This document shows positions 57,400 through 64,000 of a stretch of 64,000 nt of DNA, one piece after another. Below the pieces are notes generated by a model. That model made no database searches. It saw nothing but the letters and a program-made list of their open reading frames with translations, and had not been told where the DNA came from. Source of the DNA: Carex sylvatica (lineage: Eukaryota; Streptophyta; Magnoliopsida; Poales; Cyperaceae); the NCBI GenBank assembly GCA_964058845.1, contig CAXKVR010000070.1, positions 124,001-188,000 on the forward strand. The letters run 5' to 3'. Positions within the stretch are counted from its first letter, which is position 1. Each line of letters starts with the position of its first letter. Both the position numbers and the translations under genes were made by a program.

Positions 57400-59290
57400 C
57401 TTACTAATAAAGTTGATGAATTGACGAAGATTCAAGCTTACTTTTTTCTTTGTTCCTATAAACACTCAAAAGAACTAACATTCCAAGCATCTAATGACAC
57501 AGATGAACATGACCTAAATCGCTCATTATGATAAGTTATTTGATCTCTAAAAAATGACAATTAATTTTTAATTTCAATTTTTAAACTAAACCAATTGGGT
57601 GATCATGTATTAATCAAGTATTCGAAATAATTTTAATTTCTTAAGAACCGGCCTTTAGTATAGTAGCTCAAGACAATGTCTCTCTTAAAGTGAGACGTTG
57701 TAAGTTTGACACTAGAATAAAAAAAATATTTATAATTAAGTATTTAAAGGTGAGGCTCTTCAAGTGTATTTCAAAAATCAGTTTGGTAGCAAATGCATGA
57801 ACTTTTTATCTAAAAAATATTAAAGCTCGACCTAGAATTTTTTATTTTTTCAAAAAAGAAAGAAAGAAAGATCATACTAGCTTCTTCAACATATGTAAAT
57901 GCACATGTTTTTGGCTTCTGAACTTGTCTATCTCAAGTTTTTGAATAAAAAAAAAAAAAATCTTAAAAACCTTACAGAACCATGCTTTGGTATAAAAGAT
58001 TTTAACTGGTGAAATGTTAATTAATTAACTTGGACGATTGCTATTTGATTATAAAGTCTGTCATTAAGTGTACGTAGTAAAGAAAATTCATCACGAAATT
58101 TTCGTTGAATATATATGTGAAGATTAAATACCGAATAGTATAAACAAAGAGATTTCTCTATATTAATTAGAATAGTTAAAATAGGAAAAAAAATGAAAAT
58201 TGATTCAAATATCTCTCAATTTAATATATAGTTTAATCGGATAGATTTGTTACTAGAAAGTTAAACCTGAATATATTATATTTTTTTTTCCATATTGCCT
58301 TTTTATTAACCAAATTGCTAAAATCAATTTTAATATTTTTTTTCTAAACAAAAAGGTAATGTATCAGAGAAACATTCGTGTTTTTTAATTATAATAATGT
58401 GGTGCCTCCAAACCTTTTTTTTTCTTCTTGTTTTTCTAAAATAACACGTAGTGTAGTGTACTATAGTATGTTAAAAATATTAATATTGTCACGTGTACAC
58501 AAAAAAAAAAAAAAAAACTCGAATTTGATGCTAATATTTTTTTAATTAATGTCTATTCGTTGGTGCGACTATTTATGTCTTTTGAGCCATTGGAGGTCAT
58601 TTGCAATAATAATTTATCGTCTACCTTTTTATGCTCTGATGTAGTACAACCACATAAAATAGATCTAACGGTGTCTATTTCAAATTGAAAGCCATTAGAA
58701 CTTAATTTTTTTTTTTATATATAACTCCTGCGAGCGACAGGTGTATCTACGTTGCTTCCTATGCATAAATTTGCCTTTCAATTTTGCATTCTAAACAAAA
58801 AAAATAAAAAATCAATTTATTTTATTTGGTACCAAGCTATTGAGTCATCTTGCCAATGATCTTTATTCTATAACATTACTAAAATATTATCATGTGCAGT
58901 ACCACACATCCAACAATAAAAAAAATGTGATCTTCTTATATAACCAGACTCTTTGGACTGATACATTTGACCTATATATGTTGCAATAGTTATTGTGATA
59001 ATGAATGTATAATAATGTACACAGACGTTTACTAAATATCAAATGCTACAAAATAATGTTGTGTTTGTTAAGAGAAAATTTCTGAAAAATTAATATTAAA
59101 TGTCTGATTTTTAGACTTTTTGTTTTTAGAAATTAAATAAAAAGATTATTGAAAAATGGATGGACTGTTTTGGTTTTTGTTTCCATAGAAAGAACAAATA
59201 ATAGTTTTGGTTTTTTTAGAAAAATAAATACTTGACGTGACTAACACACCGTGACTTGGTCACATCACGTGATCAATTTTTTTTTCACGT
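57400..59290. repeat. Segmental duplication, copy 2
   Basis: This is the partner of 52925-54890, offset by about 4.4 kb in the same orientation, with many small indels. It lacks the fold-back insertion of copy 1 and instead has extra sequence around 58550-58850. Confidence 0.78.
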
Positions 59291-60245
59291 GATATGACAT
59301 GACGTGACTAAAATAATGGTGGATAGTCACGTCACACAAATGATCACGTCACGTGTGGTCGCACCGTGACAACATGACCATTTGTAATTTTAATTTTTTA
59401 TTACATTTTTTTATTTTATTTTATGCACCATCTTATGAAGAAGAAAAAATAAATTCTAATATTATATGAAATAATATATGGCCACGGTCACATACAATTA
59501 AGTAAGAAAAAAATATATTATAGACAGACTGTAATTCTCTCTGTTCCTTAAATCCTAAACCCATTTTCTATTTCTCTCAATCGCAATTCTGTCACTTTTT
59601 TCTCTTGGTCCTGCCATCAAAAAAAGGAATTATTGCTGAGTCTTTGCTTTCTCTTCTTTACCCGTTTGACTGACGAGAACTATAAGAGCGGTGATAATTG
59701 AAGTGGAGGATCAACTGAATCGAAAATTGAAATATACTATAATTAAACTGACGGGTAATGTGCCTCAAGATTTTGTAAAAAAATATGAATCGGTTAGCAT
59801 ACCCGGCAACTTGATTTTTTTTCTATTATGTTTCTTATGGTGTCATCTTACAAAAATGTACATAATACAAAATTACATAAATGTACGATACTTGATTTTA
59901 ACTTTCAAATTCAAAATGTGAGGAGCATGTCTGGTTCGTTCTTTACATCTTCACATAAAATTGTACATATGAATTCTAACATTTTAATTTATATGACCCC
60001 TCACATTTTTTATTTCTTTTAAAACTAAGCATCCGATCAAAATCTATCGAATCAAATTATACATGTCTATCCATGACTAAATGTGTCTGTGTGACCACAT
60101 GACGTGACGTAATGTGACATGTCATTTTTGGTCAAATGCGGCCACATCAAGTCACGTCAATAGTCACGTCACGTGACACGCAAGTCACATCACATAACTA
60201 ACACGCATAACGTGACATGACGTGACGTAATTAGTAACGGCGTGA
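59223..60245. repeat. Two CACGTGAC-rich clusters
   Basis: At 59223-59386 and 60092-60245 the words GTCACGTCACGTGAC, CATGACGTGACG and GTGACTTGGTCAC recur densely in both orientations. A related scrap lies at 54820-54880. They probably mark ends of one transposon family. Between them an open frame of 76 residues (59691-59921, IIEVEDQLNRKLKYTI) has no recognisable relative. Confidence 0.55.
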
Positions 60246-61388
60246 CTTAATTTTCTTTTCTAATTTCTTTTAGTTATTTCTGAATAAATCGAATAGTTAA
60301 TTTGGTTCCTTTGAAAATATATATATAGTGTATTTTTGAGTCAAAAAAATCTTTAGTTATGTTTAAAGAATTTAAATTATTAATTTGGTTTTTTCTATGG
60401 AATCAAAAAGCTAAAATCCTTTATCCATTTTTCTGTATTATTTTTAAAGAGTTTCTAAAAACAAAAAAATTCTTGATTTTAGTCGCACAAATTCTATGGA
60501 CTATAATACATTTTGGTGTCACAAAATATGGCAGCGGCATGAAAATCAGAAAAGGATACATAACAAGATGACTAAAATTGCAAAATTTAAACAATCCAAT
60601 AAGCATAGGTCCATCACTAGTTATGAATCATGATCATTACACGCATGAAAGCATTTATGTCTCTTCTTTATTTTATTTCTGGATTAAGACCTCGAAACAT
60701 ATGCTTCTGGGTAAGAAAGGGAAGAAAAAGAAAGAAAATATAAAGAATATTAAATTTCTTACACTTCAAATTAGAAGAGAATAAATTTTAAAGAAATAAA
60801 TAAAAGAATTCTCCTCACTCCCTTATATCTTAACTTTCTAATATTTATACTTAAAAACAAGACAATTATCTCTCTTTCCCTTTTTTTACTCTCTCTCTCT
60901 CTCCTCCTTTTCATTCATCTTACACATTTCTTCCTATACGTCAATTAGTTCATACGTCTATTAGATCAGAACTTTTTGTAAATTAATTTACCACACTCAT
61001 TCAAATTATTTTTAATTTTTGGTCCAAATTGAGAGAAACAAAGAAACAAAAATAATGACATAATATTGATTAAAAGAAGAAGAAGAGTGCCTATACTTGA
61101 TTTTCAAAGCCATTGTGGCTTTTTCCTCTTTTAATTATTATGTCATATAAACTATAGTACTGTTTACATCACTAACTATGAAGATTTCATAACCTTTTAT
61201 ACCTCACAAATATATTGCCTATACCCTCCCTGTCAAAATGAACTGCTTGCTACCAGCTTTTCCTTTATACTATTTACATTTAAAAATGACAAATATTAAA
61301 GAGCTTTACCCTCTATTTCTTTTCAAAAGTACACAAAACTATAACTGCTTTTCTTCACCTATTTTTATGCATGGCTTTTGCTGCTTGA
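60246..61388. other. Spacer downstream of RBOH, no gene
   Basis: I see no exons. The part near 61388 should contain the RBOH 3' untranslated region. Confidence 0.4.
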
Positions 61389-64000
61389 TTAGAAATATTC
61401 TTTGTGGAAATGGAATCGTGTTGTTGTCTTGTGGCTCATTTCATTTGACAATTTTCTTAATTCTTTAGCTAGTGTCGGTACTCCGCAATAAAATACCCCT
61501 GCATCCACAAAATTTACTTGAATGAGTTCATAATTCTTTCTAAATATATAAATACAGTATTTTCAATGCAGTAATGCAAATACCATAATAGTAATAAAAT
61601 GCAGAATATTAATAAATTTTAGAGCTATTATATAGGATAAATTTAAGGCATGAAATACTGAATTTGAAAGATTTTAAGTTATATATATGTTTTTACTATA
61701 AAAATCAGCAACATTATACCTAACTTGGCTAAAGATTGAAACAAATAAATAAGAAAATTAATAAATTTGGGGAAAAATATACAACCTACGGTGGCATTGG
61801 GATGCTTTGATGCTAGTCTGGTAAAGACTTCTTTCCAGTTCGGTCTCGCAAAGTGCGTCCTTACCTGTATAGGTAACAATATTTCTTCAATTATTTGTGC
61901 AAAATCAACATATTAGTGAGTGTCTCGTTGATGAATAATTAAGCCCACCCAAGCTTTGTTTTTAAATTATACCCAATATTTGCTGTATGTGCAATCCTAT
62001 TAAATAGTTAACACTGGCATATATGGTTAGATCCTTAACAGAAGACCCTAAAATATTGGGAAATGGTGCATAATATTGGCCAATTATGCAAGTTTATATT
62101 AAATTTGCAGGTTAGGCAACCAAGTATTCTTGCATAATTCACTATCCTAATTTTGGAGGCAACTCGAGAAAACTAGATACATACTCTGGTGCCAGAGACG
62201 ATGTCGACACCATTTTTAGCATGGTTGAGAGCTTGAACCATTGTCAAGAGAGTTGTTCTTGCATCCCGCTCCTCATACACGCTTGTCAAGTAATTATGCA
62301 ACTCAATTACTCCCTGTACAAAACCATTTACACTTTCATATATCAGCGTTGAAATTTTAGACATCCCAGAATATTTCCAAAATTGGTGTAAGGAATGAGG
62401 GGTAATTCTGTCAAATTAGGTTAAGAAGACAATAAGGTTAATTAAAATAAATTGATGGGTTAATTATGCTCCATTGGACAACATTTGTCCCAAAACAGTT
62501 ACACAAACATGATAAAGGAAATATTACCTTTTTGTCCATTTCGGCAACCTCATTCATAACTCCTTTGAACCACTCAAACGAGCCGGGTTCACGGGTGACC
62601 CAGTAGAAATGTGCACAACTTGTTCTATATATGCGTTTCTTGCTACTTGATGTTGACAGACTACTGTTCACACTGTCTTCTGACCTACTTGTTTCCATTG
62701 CCAAATCCTTTTGTGTGAAAAAAAATAAAAAAATAATGTCCAAGTTTTAGAAGTTCCATCTTATTTGTGGTGTATTTCTACAAAGTTTTACAATTTGAGT
62801 TCATTATCTTGTGTAACTATTTTCGTCTATTCATTGTGCAATTCATGTTAAATGAGGCTGAATTGGGATAAAATTAGGCTTAATTCACACATGCTAGTTA
62901 GGGTAGTAAATTGATGCTTCATTGGCTCAAGTGAGGTTAACCAAGGCAAATTGGTTACATCTACCTAAATTCCAGAACCTAATTAATTTAGTTGACGCTA
63001 ATTGGTTTCTTGGTTCAATAATACACTGATCCAGTACCTTCGGTATTAGGACTAGTACAATTTAATGCCTTTCAAAATGGTTGTACCTGCCAAAATTGCA
63101 ATGGTTGATTTCAGACAAGAGTAACCAATAGGCAAGTACTGGTACATACTATTACAAGCAATGATTATCGGCAATTACCTACGCCGACAGAAAAATGCAA
63201 AAAGAAAATACAATGCATGTATATTACAACTACACAACTATATTGACTAACACGCCCTGGCTGAAATCAAAATAATAAAGAGCTCGAAGGGTTGAGAATT
63301 AAAAATGTTACCATCAATTCATCGGCTATTTTGATATTGTTTAGAAGGTCTCTGAGGATGCTAATGAAAGGTGTTGCACCAATGCCAAGACCAACAAGTA
63401 GTAGCACATCATAGTTCCTAAAATCTTGTGCTGGCGCACCATATGGACCATCTACTAGCAATCTTGGCATGCTGCATGCATAAATAAAAATGAATAAATA
63501 ATTTAAGCTGAAGAGAGGGCTAATTGGTTAAAGTTAATTATTTTTCTGATTTCAATATTAACAAGAATCGTGATGAAATAAATACGGTACCAGAAAAAAT
63601 AGTATACCAAAGAAAGGTATGTTTGTTTAGTAAAAGAGAGATTATTGCCTACTTATCCCTTAACTTTTAATGAATTAATATTAAAATTAGCTTATTTGGG
63701 ATGAGTATACCTGGAAACAAAATGTTATGGTAAACAGACATAATTTTCTTGGTCAAAAGTATCAACAACAAATGTATGCTTATTGATTTATGAAAATAGA
63801 AACCTGATTAAACAGAATTTACAAGGGATTTCTAACCTTCTTTGTTCTACTGCCCCAAATTCATTGAATGAGGTACGTCCAATCGAACATGGAGAAAAAT
63901 AGTTCTCTATAAAAATGCGTTTGAGCTCGTGTGTCCAGTCTCCATTGGTTCTTATGTGAACACTTATATAATCATCTCCCGGTGCTGAGGTAATGGAGAA
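61389..64000 (-). CDS. Respiratory burst oxidase homolog (RBOH), C-terminal part
   Basis: This is a plant NADPH oxidase that makes apoplastic superoxide for defence and signalling. The six visible exons are 64000-63837 (cut by the window edge), 63471-63312, 62707-62528, 62313-62185, 61864-61786 and 61498-61389. All junctions keep frame and give the last 273 residues. The first visible exon is the FAD-binding ferredoxin-reductase part. The next holds [14 protein letters not shown] and the NADPH-binding stretch [20 protein letters not shown]. Then come [48 protein letters not shown] and a final exon with GVFYCGVP that ends in HKEYF, the usual plant RBOH terminus. The calcium-binding EF hands and heme-binding membrane segments lie beyond the window. 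Which RBOH paralogue it is cannot be told. Confidence 0.96.

Noticed and set aside
57640..57725. tRNA-derived SINE suggested by TAGTAGCTCAAGAC and a B-box-like GTAAGTTTGACAC
   Set aside because: The box matches are poor and no tail or flanking duplication could be identified.
59691..60022. Two overlapping open frames near 59.7-60.0 kb
   Set aside because: No homology, AT-rich codon use and no splice context; noted only as an unassigned frame.
1..64000. CRISPR arrays, operons or prokaryotic features
   Set aside because: No regularly spaced direct repeats with unique spacers are present, and gene structure is plainly that of a plant nucleus.

Overview
The window is nuclear DNA from a flowering plant. 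It is AT-rich, its genes have many short exons with plant-type introns, and it is crowded with small inverted-repeat transposons. It carries Ty1/copia remnants, short TTTAGGG telomere-type runs, and plant gene families: a coiled-coil NLR, a plastid isoamylase, a LETM1-like protein and a respiratory burst oxidase. I cannot name the species.

Layout. 1-3.6 kb is a decayed copia element with a hAT-type MITE nested in it. 3.6-12.2 kb is gene-poor and holds fold-back elements, Mutator-type MITEs and two blocks (A and B) that recur near 20-22.6 kb. 12.2-15.0 kb is a single-exon CC-NLR gene on the minus strand. 15.6-17.4 kb is a second copia remnant of the same lineage with a 3' LTR. 17.4-25.9 kb is another transposon-rich stretch. 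25.95-34.54 kb is a complete 24-exon isoamylase 3 (ISA3) gene on the minus strand. 35.3-39.5 kb looks like one compound transposon that carries a fragment of a Dicer-like (DCL4-type) helicase gene, and that fragment is itself split at its Walker A motif by a smaller element. 39.7-40.9 kb holds a minisatellite and an unassigned GC-rich patch. 42.64-52.23 kb is a complete 18-exon LETM1-like gene on the minus strand. 52.2-61.4 kb is intergenic and contains a segmental duplication of about 1.9 kb. 61.39 kb to the window end is the 3' part of an RBOH NADPH oxidase gene on the minus strand.

The four intact genes are unrelated housekeeping or defence genes, not a functional cluster. I built the ISA3, LETM1-like and RBOH exon models by hand from splice signals and reading phase; every junction keeps frame. 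The unusual content is in the mobile DNA: MITE families with intact 9-10 bp target duplications, a fold-back group that shares a core but has different ends and subterminal palindromes, a nearly perfect 252-bp palindrome in an intron, and the transposon-borne Dicer fragment.
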